DNA of 8,880 nt, taken from NCBI GenBank assembly GCA_002405515.1, contig DHLZ01000050.1, forward strand, positions 395 to 9,274, given 5' to 3'. Each line of letters opens with the position of its first letter. Positions within the stretch are counted from its first letter, which is position 1. Below, one piece after another: positions 1 through 5,152 of this stretch. Below the pieces are notes generated by a model. That model had not been told where the DNA came from, searched no databases, and worked only from the letters and a program-made list of their open reading frames with translations. Origin of the DNA: Planctomycetaceae bacterium UBA4655. Lineage in GTDB: Bacteria; Planctomycetota; Planctomycetia; Pirellulales; UBA1268. Made by a program: the position numbers and the translations under genes.

Positions 1-79
1 GCGCCTGATCCCGGCCATCATCACCGAGCATTCTGACCTACAGGTCTTCTAGCGGCATAGCCGCAGAAGGAGGCCTGTT
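1..79. other. Leader of istA remnant, with hairpin over the RBS
   Basis: This stretch holds no convincing gene. A 16-codon reading frame enters from the left edge and stops at 50-52. It could be the tail of a neighbouring gene but is too short to identify. The clear structure is a nested inverted repeat: ACAGG (40-44) pairs with CCTGT (74-78), CTTCT (46-50) with AGAAG (65-69), and GCGGC (52-56) with GCCGC (60-64), around an ATA loop. The Shine-Dalgarno AAGGAGG (67-73) lies in the right arm, partly paired and partly in an internal bulge, 6 nt before the ATG at 80. I cannot place the IS21 terminal inverted repeat with confidence. Confidence 0.5.
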
Positions 80-304
80 ATGGCGAATGTGCTGAAGATG
101 ATGATGGTCGAGGCGATTCATTCACTACGATCGGCAGGATTGTCCTGTCGTGAGATCGCACGGCGGCTTGGGATCGACCGGGGAACGGTCTCGCGGCGGC
201 TCAGGGTCGCCGGCGAGCCGGTTTCAAAACCATCCAATGCGCCGATTTTCCCGGCCGGGACTGAACCGGCGCTGGCTGGTTTTGAAGCGCCGAATGACAC
301 TTTT
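80..304 (+). pseudogene. istA: IS21-family transposase IstA, N-terminal fragment
   Basis: IstA is the DDE transposase of IS21-type elements and normally runs to roughly 350-500 residues, followed by the ATPase gene istB. Only about 75 recognisable codons remain. The start MANVLKM is typical. Residues about 10-42 form the N-terminal helix-turn-helix (GLSCREIARRLGIDRGTVSR), followed by the usual Pro/Ala-rich linker. The catalytic DDE domain and istB are absent. The frame stays open to 580, but beyond about position 300 it is only antisense to the IS5-type remnant, so it is not a fusion protein. The ATG at 80 has a strong Shine-Dalgarno (AAGGAGG, 67-73). The truncated product could at most bind DNA. 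Family assignment is from recalled sequence similarity. Confidence 0.8.
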
Positions 305-656
305 TTTGCGGGCGAGAACGTCCCGTCGCTGAGCGCCTCATCCCACGACAGGATGCCTTCCTCGTCGAGTTCCCCGAGAAACTTCCTCCAAAGGTCCAGC
401 CAGGCGCCTGCGTCCTCCCACATCTGCAATCGCCGCCAGCACGTCGCTAGCGACGGGTACTGTGCAGGAAGATCTTTCCAACGTGCACCGCTGCGAAGTA
501 CCCACAGGATGCCCGCGAAGCACCGGCGATCCTCGACGCGCTTGCGCCCCCCTTCTTCGAAGGTTTCCGCTTCGGGATGAGTGGCTCGATCTTCGACCAT
601 AGTTCGTCAGTCAGTTCGGATGCGTGGCGGCTAGGTGAAGTTGCGTCCGGCGTCAC
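301..656 (-). pseudogene. IS5-family (IS427-like) transposase, 5' part, 3'-truncated
   Basis: Minus-strand remnant of an IS5-type transposase, split over two frames. The front part (SELTDELWSKIEPLIPKRKP, about 557-620) lies in one frame. The conserved block GRKRVEDRRC...ILWVLRSGARWKDLP...SWDEALSDGTFSPAKK lies in the other (about 301-550). The frames meet at a run of six G on the minus strand (547-552), which is either a 1-nt loss or a -1 ribosomal slip site. The protein leaves family similarity after SDGTFSPAKK at about position 301, so the catalytic C-terminal half is missing and the element cannot move itself. The start is uncertain: the first plausible codon is GTG at 654-656, with no clear Shine-Dalgarno. 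No terminal repeats could be identified. Confidence 0.82.
547..553 (-). promoter_or_regulatory. Slippery heptamer, candidate -1 frameshift site
   Basis: On the minus strand the upstream transposase frame reads AAG AAG GGG GGC. The bases G GGG GGC fit the X XXY YYZ pattern for -1 slippage exactly. A slip of one base back moves translation from the SELTDELW frame into the GRKRVEDRR frame at the point where family proteins are continuous. Several IS5-type elements are thought to make transposase this way. A simple inactivating deletion in a G run would look the same. Confidence 0.45.
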
Positions 657-664
657 AACATTCG

Positions 665-1111
665 ATGAGCAACAGCGATCCGCCCCCTGTGCTGCTTGGC
701 CTCGCCCTGTGGGCCGGCGCAGCCTACTTCTGCTGCATGGCAATGGCTCACTTCTTCGGCCTGAGATACCCGCTGCTGTTCATCTACTACGACGTTCCTT
801 TCCATGCGTATCAAGACAAGATCATCTCCTTCTCGGTCGTGGCATACATCTGCCTCTTCGCGAACGCAGCTTTGCATCGAACCGCGGTTCCCGCTGCGAT
901 TACCGCGATTGGCGTAACCGTGCTCGGCCTGAGCGCCGTCAATGCTTCTGATGAACTGGGAGCGTTGCTGGATGGTCGTTCAACGCTCGCCTATTGGATG
1001 CAGACCGGCCTTATCACCGCATATTTCGTCGTGCTGGCTACCCTTCATGCGGCGAGCAAGCGGGGTTCGCACCGGAATAGACCGCATAGGAATGATGCCG
1101 CACAGTGGTGA
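665..1111 (+). CDS. Uncharacterised four-helix inner-membrane protein
   Basis: I do not recognise this 148-residue protein. Four hydrophobic segments are visible at about residues 9-28, 53-70, 76-93 and 109-130. A loop after the first helix holds YPLLFIYYDVPFHAYQDK, and the tail is basic (SKRGSHRNRPHRN), so an inner-membrane protein with a cytoplasmic C-terminus is likely. The ATG at 665 was chosen because it starts just before the first helix. An in-frame GTG at 635 would add ten unremarkable residues. Neither start has a good Shine-Dalgarno. The gene begins right at the edge of the IS5-type remnant, so its native promoter may have been displaced. The stop codon lies in a 13-bp tandem duplication. 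The neighbouring acpS is convergent and gives no functional clue. Confidence 0.7.
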   Translation: MSNSDPPPVLLGLALWAGAAYFCCMAMAHFFGLRYPLLFIYYDVPFHAYQDKIISFSVVAYICLFANAALHRTAVPAAITAIGVTVLGLSAVNASDELGALLDGRSTLAYWMQTGLITAYFVVLATLHAASKRGSHRNRPHRNDAAQW

Positions 1112-1129
1112 GGCATAGTGGTGAGGCAT
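1104..1129 (+). repeat. 13-bp perfect tandem duplication over a stop codon
   Basis: The unit AGTGGTGAGGCAT occurs twice without a gap, at 1104-1116 and 1117-1129. The first copy contains the TGA stop (1109-1111) of the membrane protein. The 44-nt gap to the convergent acpS gene (1112-1155) is otherwise featureless. I see no terminator hairpin in it. Confidence 0.85.
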
Positions 1130-1155
1130 GACGTCGGGTGTTGCTGATCCATCCG

Positions 1156-1563
1156 TCATTCTTCCCGCTCAGCCCCGGGCGGCTCGTCAACGGCAACGGC
1201 GTAGGCCGTCGCATTGGTACGGCAGTGGGAGATGCTCACGAAGACGCAGCGAATTCCTCGCTCCGCCGCGATCTCGGCCGTGCCGCCACGAAGGATCGCG
1301 ACCGGCTGGCCGCTCGGCAGGTTCCGGATCTCGACGTCCCGCCAGCTGATGCCCCGCCGCCAGCCGGTGCCAAGGGCCTTGAGCACGGCCTCCTTCGCGG
1401 CCCAGCGGCCCGCGAAGTGCTGGGTCGCCATCCGACGACTGCGGCAGTATTCGATCTCGTGGGGCGTATAGACGCGGCCGATGAATAGCTCGCCGTGCCG
1501 CTCGATCATCTGCGCGATGCGAAGGCATTCGGTGATGTCGGTGCCGACTCCCAGGATCTTCAT
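1156..1563 (-). CDS. acpS: Holo-[acyl-carrier-protein] synthase
   Basis: AcpS transfers 4'-phosphopantetheine from coenzyme A to a serine of apo-acyl carrier protein, activating it for fatty acid synthesis in the cytoplasm. The 135-residue product has the usual length and signature motifs. GVGTDITECLRI at residues 5-16 contains the Mg-binding Asp9. FAGRWAAKEAVLKALGTG at 50-67 contains the second metal ligand Glu58. SISHCRTNATAYA at 110-122 is the C-terminal conserved block. The ATG at 1563 overlaps the trpS stop as ATGA, which points to translational coupling and fixes the start. Starting at an upstream in-frame codon (1596) would only add residues inside trpS. It is the last gene of the pyrD-trpS-acpS run and is convergent with the membrane protein gene. 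Confidence 0.95.
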   Translation of the reverse strand: MKILGVGTDITECLRIAQMIERHGELFIGRVYTPHEIEYCRSRRMATQHFAGRWAAKEAVLKALGTGWRRGISWRDVEIRNLPSGQPVAILRGGTAEIAAERGIRCVFVSISHCRTNATAYAVAVDEPPGAEREE

Positions 1564-2588
1564 GCCCGGCCCGCCTTCCGCAGCGACAGGCCGCAAGCCC
1601 GCTTGGCCCGGTCGAGCACCCGCGCCGCCTGCGACCGGGCCCGATCGGCTCCGTCGGCGAGAACCTTCTCCACGAGGCCGTCATCGGCCGCAATCGTCTC
1701 CCGCCGCGCTCTTGCGTCGGCGAAGAACCGCTCCGCCACGGCCGCAACCGCCTTCTTCACCTCGCCGTAGCCGAAGCCTCCGCGACGGTAGGTCTCGGCC
1801 ATGGCCGCCGTCTCCTCGGGCGTGGCCACGAGCCGGTAGAGGGCGAAGAGGTGGTCCGCTTCGGGATCCTTTGGCTCCTCCATCGGCCGCGAGTCGGTCG
1901 TGATCCGCATGATCTTCTTCTTCTGCGAGGCAGGCGTCTCGAAGAGATCGAGCGTGTTTTCGTAGCTCTTGCTCATCTTCTGGCCGTCGGTGCCGGGCAC
2001 CTTCGCCGATCCATCGAGCACCCTTGCCTTCGGCAGAACGAAAACGTCGCCGTAGTGATGGTTGAACGTGCCAGCGAGATCGCGGCAGACCTCGATGTGC
2101 TGCACCTGGTCCTCGCCCACCGGAACGGTCGTCGCGTCGTAGGCGAGGATGTCGGCCGCCATGAGCACGGGGTAGGTGAAGAGCCCCGCGTCCGCCGGGA
2201 GCCCCTTCGTCTTTTTTTCCTTGTAGGCATGACACCGCTCGAGCAGCCCCATCGGCGTCACGGTGAGCAGCAGCCAGGTAAGCTCCGTCACCTCAGGCAC
2301 GTCCGACTGCACGAAGAGCGTCGCGTGGGCCGGGTCGAGCCCGAGCGCCAAGAGATCGATCGCGGCATCCCGGACGAGCTCGCGCAGCCTCGACGGCTCG
2401 CGGACCGTCGTGAGCGCATGCAGATCGGCGATGAAGTAAAAGGCGTCGCCCGTCGTCTGCAGTTCGATGTACTGCCGGATCGCACCGAAATAGTTACCCC
2501 AGTGGAACCGGCCCGTCGGCTGGATCCCCGAGAGGATCCGGGACGAACGGACGGACGGAACCTTTCCGGAGGCGTCGGAGCCGCTCAT
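1560..2588 (-). CDS. trpS: Tryptophanyl-tRNA synthetase
   Basis: This class I aminoacyl-tRNA synthetase charges tRNA-Trp with tryptophan at the expense of ATP. The 342 residues are slightly above the usual 325-340 because of about 14 extra N-terminal residues. The HIGH-equivalent is PTGRFHWGNYFGAI (24-37), with FHWGN where many bacteria have LHLGN. VGEDQVQHIEVCRDLA (157-172) is the conserved active-site and tryptophan-binding segment. KMSKS is intact at 204-208, followed by YENTLDLFE. The C-terminal part is the helical anticodon-binding region. The ATG at 2588 overlaps the pyrD stop as ATGA, and the gene's own stop overlaps the acpS start in the same way. All three genes therefore probably share one transcript from upstream of pyrD. 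Confidence 0.97.
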   Translation of the reverse strand: MSGSDASGKVPSVRSSRILSGIQPTGRFHWGNYFGAIRQYIELQTTGDAFYFIADLHALTTVREPSRLRELVRDAAIDLLALGLDPAHATLFVQSDVPEVTELTWLLLTVTPMGLLERCHAYKEKKTKGLPADAGLFTYPVLMAADILAYDATTVPVGEDQVQHIEVCRDLAGTFNHHYGDVFVLPKARVLDGSAKVPGTDGQKMSKSYENTLDLFETPASQKKKIMRITTDSRPMEEPKDPEADHLFALYRLVATPEETAAMAETYRRGGFGYGEVKKAVAAVAERFFADARARRETIAADDGLVEKVLADGADRARSQAARVLDRAKRACGLSLRKAGRA

Positions 2589-3607
2589 GGTGTCTCATCC
2601 CCCCGCTTATTTTCCTCGCCGCACGTCGCCTGCGGCCCATCGAGCCGCAGCGTCCCGACGACGTCCCGGACGGACGCAGCCCCCGCCTCGGCCACCGCCA
2701 CCGGCAGGGCGTCGAGCAGCCTGGCCGCGGCGGTCGGGTCGGCGAAATTGGCCGTGCCGATCTGTACGGCCGAGGCGCCGGTCACGAGGAACTCCATGAT
2801 GTCGTCGATCGTCATGATGCCGCCGACGCCCACGATCGGGATGTCGAGCTTCTGGCGAACCTGGTGCACGCACCGCAGCGCGATCGGCTTGATCGCCGGA
2901 CCGCTCAATCCGCCGAGCCCATTGCCCAGCAGCGGCCTGCGCCGCCGCCAGTCGACGACGATCCCCAGGCAGGTGTTCACGAGCGTGACGCCGTCGGCAC
3001 CACCGTCGGCCGCGCCGCGGGCCACGGAGACGATATCGGTGACGTTCGGCGTGAGCTTCGCCAGGATCGGCAGCGACGTAGCGTTGCGGACCCCGGCCAC
3101 GACGCTGCGGCAGGCCTCGGGATCGGTGCCGAAGTCGACGCCATGGCTCACGTTCGGGCAGGAGATGTTGAGCTCGAGCGCCGCGATGCCGGGCACTCCG
3201 TCGAGCCGAGAGGCGAGGGCGATGAATTCGTCTTGATTCGCGCCCGCGATGCTCACGACCACCGGCGCCCCGCAGGCGGCGAGCCAGGGCAGCTGCTTCT
3301 CGACGAACGCCTCGACGCCGTCGTTGTCGAGCCCGATCGAGTTGAGGAGCCCCGCCGAGGTCTCGACAGTCCTCCAGGGGCGGTTTCCCTTTCGCGGAAG
3401 CGGCGTGATCGTCTTGGGCACGACGCCACCGATCCGCTCCACCGGCACGAATCCAGCCATCTCCTTGCCGTATCCGAACGTCCCGGATGCGACCATCACT
3501 GGATTGGGCAGCCGTAGCCGGCCGAGGTCGACCGCAAGGTCGATCTCGGGAACGTCGGGGTGCCCGGAGTGTCGGATCTGGCCTGGCGTTGAAACAGTCG
3601 AGGACAT
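2585..3607 (-). CDS. pyrD: Dihydroorotate dehydrogenase, class 1B catalytic subunit
   Basis: This FMN enzyme oxidises dihydroorotate to orotate in pyrimidine synthesis. The 340-residue product matches the soluble class 1B type. SGTFGYG (41-47) and Lys65 (VPKTIT) line the FMN site. NSIGLDN (89-95) and ELNISCPNV (145-153) are substrate-binding loops, and Cys150 is the catalytic base. A cysteine here marks class 1, whereas class 2 uses serine. IVGVGGI (258-264) binds FMN phosphate. There is no membrane-anchoring N-terminus. About 20 non-conserved residues precede the barrel. The ATG at 3607 has no evident Shine-Dalgarno, so the start is moderately certain. Class 1B enzymes normally pair with PyrK, an FAD/2Fe-2S subunit that passes electrons to NAD. 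No pyrK lies in this window. Confidence 0.95.
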   Translation of the reverse strand: MSSTVSTPGQIRHSGHPDVPEIDLAVDLGRLRLPNPVMVASGTFGYGKEMAGFVPVERIGGVVPKTITPLPRKGNRPWRTVETSAGLLNSIGLDNDGVEAFVEKQLPWLAACGAPVVVSIAGANQDEFIALASRLDGVPGIAALELNISCPNVSHGVDFGTDPEACRSVVAGVRNATSLPILAKLTPNVTDIVSVARGAADGGADGVTLVNTCLGIVVDWRRRRPLLGNGLGGLSGPAIKPIALRCVHQVRQKLDIPIVGVGGIMTIDDIMEFLVTGASAVQIGTANFADPTAAARLLDALPVAVAEAGAASVRDVVGTLRLDGPQATCGEENKRGDETP

Positions 3608-3640
3608 GTCGTGGGAACAGGGTGCTTTGGTGGACTGGCG

Positions 3641-3668
3641 AGTGTAGTGGGTTTCAGCAAACCCCCAA
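3641..3668 (-). promoter_or_regulatory. Candidate pyrD-trpS-acpS promoter with internal palindrome
   Basis: Reading the minus strand, a -35-like TTGGGG (3663-3668) and a -10-like TACACT (3641-3646) are separated by 16 nt. The -10 is about 34 nt upstream of the pyrD ATG. The spacer contains a perfect inverted repeat, GGGTTT (3649-3654) and AAACCC (3659-3664), with a 4-nt gap. This could be an operator or chance. The match to consensus is only partial. Confidence 0.3.
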
Positions 3669-3793
3669 GGGAGCCTGGCGGATGGCCGAGCGGACCGGTC
3701 CTGCGGGTCGTGACAAATGGATCAAGTTTGCGGGCCTGACAACCGATCTTCCCCCAAGGACCGGGCGGCTCGCGCCGTTCAGCCCGCCGTTCG

Positions 3794-3822
3794 TTGACTT
3801 TAACCCTTGCCACGACTAGGCT
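3794..3822 (+). promoter_or_regulatory. Candidate sigma-70-type promoter of the HU gene
   Basis: TTGACT (3794-3799) matches the -35 consensus at five of six positions. Exactly 17 nt later, TAGGCT (3817-3822) keeps the first two and the last bases of the -10 box. Transcription would start near 3829, giving a leader of about 29 nt before the GTG at 3858. A small hairpin (CTCGC 3828-3832 / GCGAG 3839-3843) would sit at the 5' end of that leader, just before the Shine-Dalgarno. Confidence 0.5.
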
Positions 3823-3857
3823 TCGGACTCGCTTCGTCGCGAGCGGAGGCAGGGGAA

Positions 3858-4181
3858 GTGACCAAAAAAGACATCGTTAACAACATCTCGGAGCAGATCG
3901 GGCTTCCCAGGCTCCGCACGAAGGAACTGGTGCAAACGACCTTCGACGCACTGGTCGAGACGCTCGTAAGGGATGGCCGGGTGGAACTGCGAAACTTCGG
4001 TGTTTTCCAGATCAGGCGACGGGAGCCAAGAATGGCCAGAAACCCCCGTACGGGGGAGAAAGTGCCCGTCGAGGCTAGAAACGTCGTGATTTTCAAGGCT
4101 GGCAAGGAGATGGAGGCCAAGGTTCGCTCGTTCAACGGCGCTGTTGCCGATGACACGACGCAAGCCGACGAGGCGATTTAG
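3858..4181 (+). CDS. HU/IHF-family DNA-binding protein
   Basis: This is a nucleoid-associated histone-like protein that dimerises and bends DNA. From the GTG at 3858 the product is 107 residues. It begins with the typical TKKDIVNNISEQ helix pair. ELRNFGVFQIRRRE (44-57) leads into the DNA-clasping beta arm, whose tip carries MARNPRTGEKVP (59-70) with the intercalating proline at residue 63. FKAGKEMEAKVR (79-90) closes the fold. GTG is preferred over a TTG at 3807 because GGAGG (3845-3849) sits 8 nt upstream of it and family proteins start at this point. A tail of about 17 residues beyond the canonical 90 is short and acidic (ADDTTQADEAI). Sequence alone does not separate HU from an IHF subunit, so no symbol is given. 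Confidence 0.92.
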   Translation: MTKKDIVNNISEQIGLPRLRTKELVQTTFDALVETLVRDGRVELRNFGVFQIRRREPRMARNPRTGEKVPVEARNVVIFKAGKEMEAKVRSFNGAVADDTTQADEAI

Positions 4182-4268
4182 GGGAAATGTATTCGGCCCC
4201 CATGACGGGAACCAGGCCGAAAGAATCAAACGGAGTCGATTCGTAGGACGGGGATCTGGTATTTCCCC
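4181..4268 (+). other. Nested inverted-repeat element, candidate structured leader
   Basis: An 8-bp perfect inverted repeat, GGGGAAAT (4181-4188) and ATTTCCCC (4261-4268), encloses two further perfect stems: TTCGGCC/GGCCGAA (4192-4198 / 4215-4221) and GAATC/GATTC (4223-4227 / 4238-4242). The arrangement would form a three-way junction in RNA. It ends 12 nt before the Shine-Dalgarno of the small exported-protein gene. I recognise no known riboswitch class. This is a visual fold only. Confidence 0.35.
4192..4221 (+). terminator. Stem-loop after the HU gene, possible terminator
   Basis: TTCGGCC (4192-4198) pairs perfectly with GGCCGAA (4215-4221), and CCC (4199-4201) can pair with GGG (4207-4209) inside the loop. 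It starts 11 nt after the HU stop. No U tract follows, so it is not a canonical intrinsic terminator. It may instead act in mRNA stability or belong to the larger fold spanning 4181-4268. Confidence 0.35.
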
Positions 4269-4294
4269 CGGTCTTCGATCAAGGAGGATTCACG

Positions 4295-4528
4295 ATGCGG
4301 TCTGGACCGATGCGAACGGCGGCCTGGATGGTCGCCGCGGCAACCGTGCTGTCCTCGTCTTCCGGTTGCCTCATTCCGCTCTACTCCGGCGACCCGATCC
4401 GCCGGGCGCAGCAGCTTATCTACACGTCGGAAGACCTGCGCGCCATCACCGACGAGTGGGAGCGAATCTGGTTCCTCGACCAGCCTTCCCATATGACGCC
4501 ATACCGCACCCACGGCGGCATTCTCTAG
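4295..4528 (+). CDS. Small exported protein, putative lipoprotein
   Basis: This 77-residue product starts with two arginines and a hydrophobic stretch (AAWMVAAATVLS, 9-20) ending at SSSGC, so it is exported. Cys25 may be lipidated, but the lipobox is weak because serine stands at -3 where Leu/Val/Ile is usual. The mature part is only about 52 residues: LIPLYSGDPIRRAQQL, a region rich in charged and aromatic residues (TDEWERIWFLDQP), and the C-terminal motif MTPYRTHGGIL. From memory, planctomycete genomes carry short proteins with this architecture and a similar ending, with no known function. A strong Shine-Dalgarno (AAGGAGG, 4281-4287) lies 7 nt before the ATG. The HU gene is 113 nt upstream on the same strand, and a common function is not implied. 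Confidence 0.8.
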   Translation: MRSGPMRTAAWMVAAATVLSSSSGCLIPLYSGDPIRRAQQLIYTSEDLRAITDEWERIWFLDQPSHMTPYRTHGGIL

Positions 4529-4530
4529 CA

Positions 4531-4565
4531 GGCCGTGGACGAACGCCCTGCCGGGGCTCACGGCC
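4531..4565. terminator. Stem-loop between convergent genes, possible terminator
   Basis: GGCCGTG (4531-4537) pairs perfectly with CACGGCC (4559-4565), and an inner stem GCCC/GGGC (4545-4548 / 4554-4557) stacks inside. It begins 2 nt after the small exported-protein stop and lies about 67 nt beyond the stop of the convergent YkgJ gene, so it could serve both strands. No T tract is present on either side. The rest of the gap (4566-4631) shows nothing further. Confidence 0.45.
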
Positions 4566-4631
4566 AGATGGGTGACGTCGAGGAGCCCGAGGACTTCTCC
4601 ACGGCCAGGTACACAGTCAGCCAGAAGAACT

Positions 4632-5093
4632 TCAGATCCGGATCTTGGCGGCCTGCTCGACGATCGACTCGAGCGGCACGATCTGCCCCTTGTTGCAGCC
4701 GGGGCAGGCTTCGGCGGCCTCTGCCCACGATGCCGGCGACCGCAGGTTCGAATCCCAGAACGGCCAGGTGCGGCACTGCCTCGGCCGATCTTCGTAGGCG
4801 GTGCACTTGCGGGTCTTCTCGTCGAGCAGCACGCAGTCGCCGTCGGGCCGCTCCTTGAGCGACCGCCGGACGCCGACACGCTTCACATGGGTCGCTTCGA
4901 ACTCGGCCGATGTAGTGCCTAGTCGCTCGGCCATCGCATCGATCTCCGCCTGGTTCACCCAGACATAGCCCTCGCCGCCCGAGCAGCAGTCGCCGCACTG
5001 CGTGCACTGGAATCGCAGCCCCCCGGCATACCAGACGGCCTTTTCGGCCGTTGACGACTCGCTCGCCGATGACGTTCCACCCGCTCCTGCCAT
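4632..5093 (-). CDS. YkgJ-family cysteine-cluster protein (UPF0153-like)
   Basis: This family is thought to bind zinc or an iron-sulfur cluster through a conserved cysteine set, with no established activity. From the ATG at 5093 the product has 153 residues. CTQCGDCC at 30-37 is the family signature (Cys30, 33, 36, 37). Further cysteines sit at 87 (GDCVLL), 97 (KCTAY), 107 (RQCRTWPFW) and 130/133 (CPGC). There is no signal peptide, so it is probably cytoplasmic. The start at 5093 is preferred because GAAGGAGA lies about 8 nt upstream. An in-frame ATG at 5153, overlapping the previous gene's stop by one base (TGATG), would add 20 low-complexity residues and cannot be excluded. It is the last gene of the moa cluster, which may reflect a metal or sulfur role. 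Confidence 0.85.
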   Translation of the reverse strand: MAGAGGTSSASESSTAEKAVWYAGGLRFQCTQCGDCCSGGEGYVWVNQAEIDAMAERLGTTSAEFEATHVKRVGVRRSLKERPDGDCVLLDEKTRKCTAYEDRPRQCRTWPFWDSNLRSPASWAEAAEACPGCNKGQIVPLESIVEQAAKIRI

Positions 5094-5152
5094 GACGCCG
5101 TCTCCTTCGCCCTGTCGCTGCCGATCGCCATGAAACACCGATGGACCTTCCA

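Larger units (their letters stand above)
3608..3857. other. Divergent intergenic control region, pyrD / HU gene
   Basis: This 250-nt region separates the minus-strand pyrD run from the plus-strand HU gene and must carry the control sites for both. Besides the two promoter candidates listed separately it holds a 10-bp palindrome GGACCGGTCC (3692-3701) and two copies of CCCCCAAGG (3662-3670 and 3751-3759). I find no reading frame with coding character and no tRNA. A TGGCCGAGCGG stretch resembles a tRNA D-arm but has no matching T-arm. Confidence 0.5.

Noticed and set aside
1..52. 16-codon open frame from the left edge as the tail of a gene
   Set aside because: It is too short to identify, and its stop codon lies inside the hairpin in front of istA.
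1851..3236. Long plus-strand open frame of 461 codons
   Set aside because: It is antisense to trpS and pyrD, which have full family motifs. The translation is Arg/His/Pro-rich with no domain, as expected from GC-rich third positions.
3683..3693. TGGCCGAGCGG, like a tRNA-Ser/Leu D-arm
   Set aside because: No T-arm consensus or acceptor stem is found within tRNA distance.
3662..3759. Two copies of CCCCCAAGG, 89 bp apart, as possible regulator sites
   Set aside because: A 9-mer of G/C-rich composition repeated once is weak evidence, and there is no third copy or dyad.
4745..4756. GGTTCGAATCCC, identical to a tRNA T-arm core
   Set aside because: It encodes WDSNLR of the YkgJ-type protein, and no acceptor, D or anticodon stems can be formed around it.
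4226..4879. Minus-strand frame of 217 codons over the small exported-protein gene
   Set aside because: It overlaps two supported genes on either strand, lacks a ribosome site and begins with a low-complexity Arg/Ser/Pro stretch.
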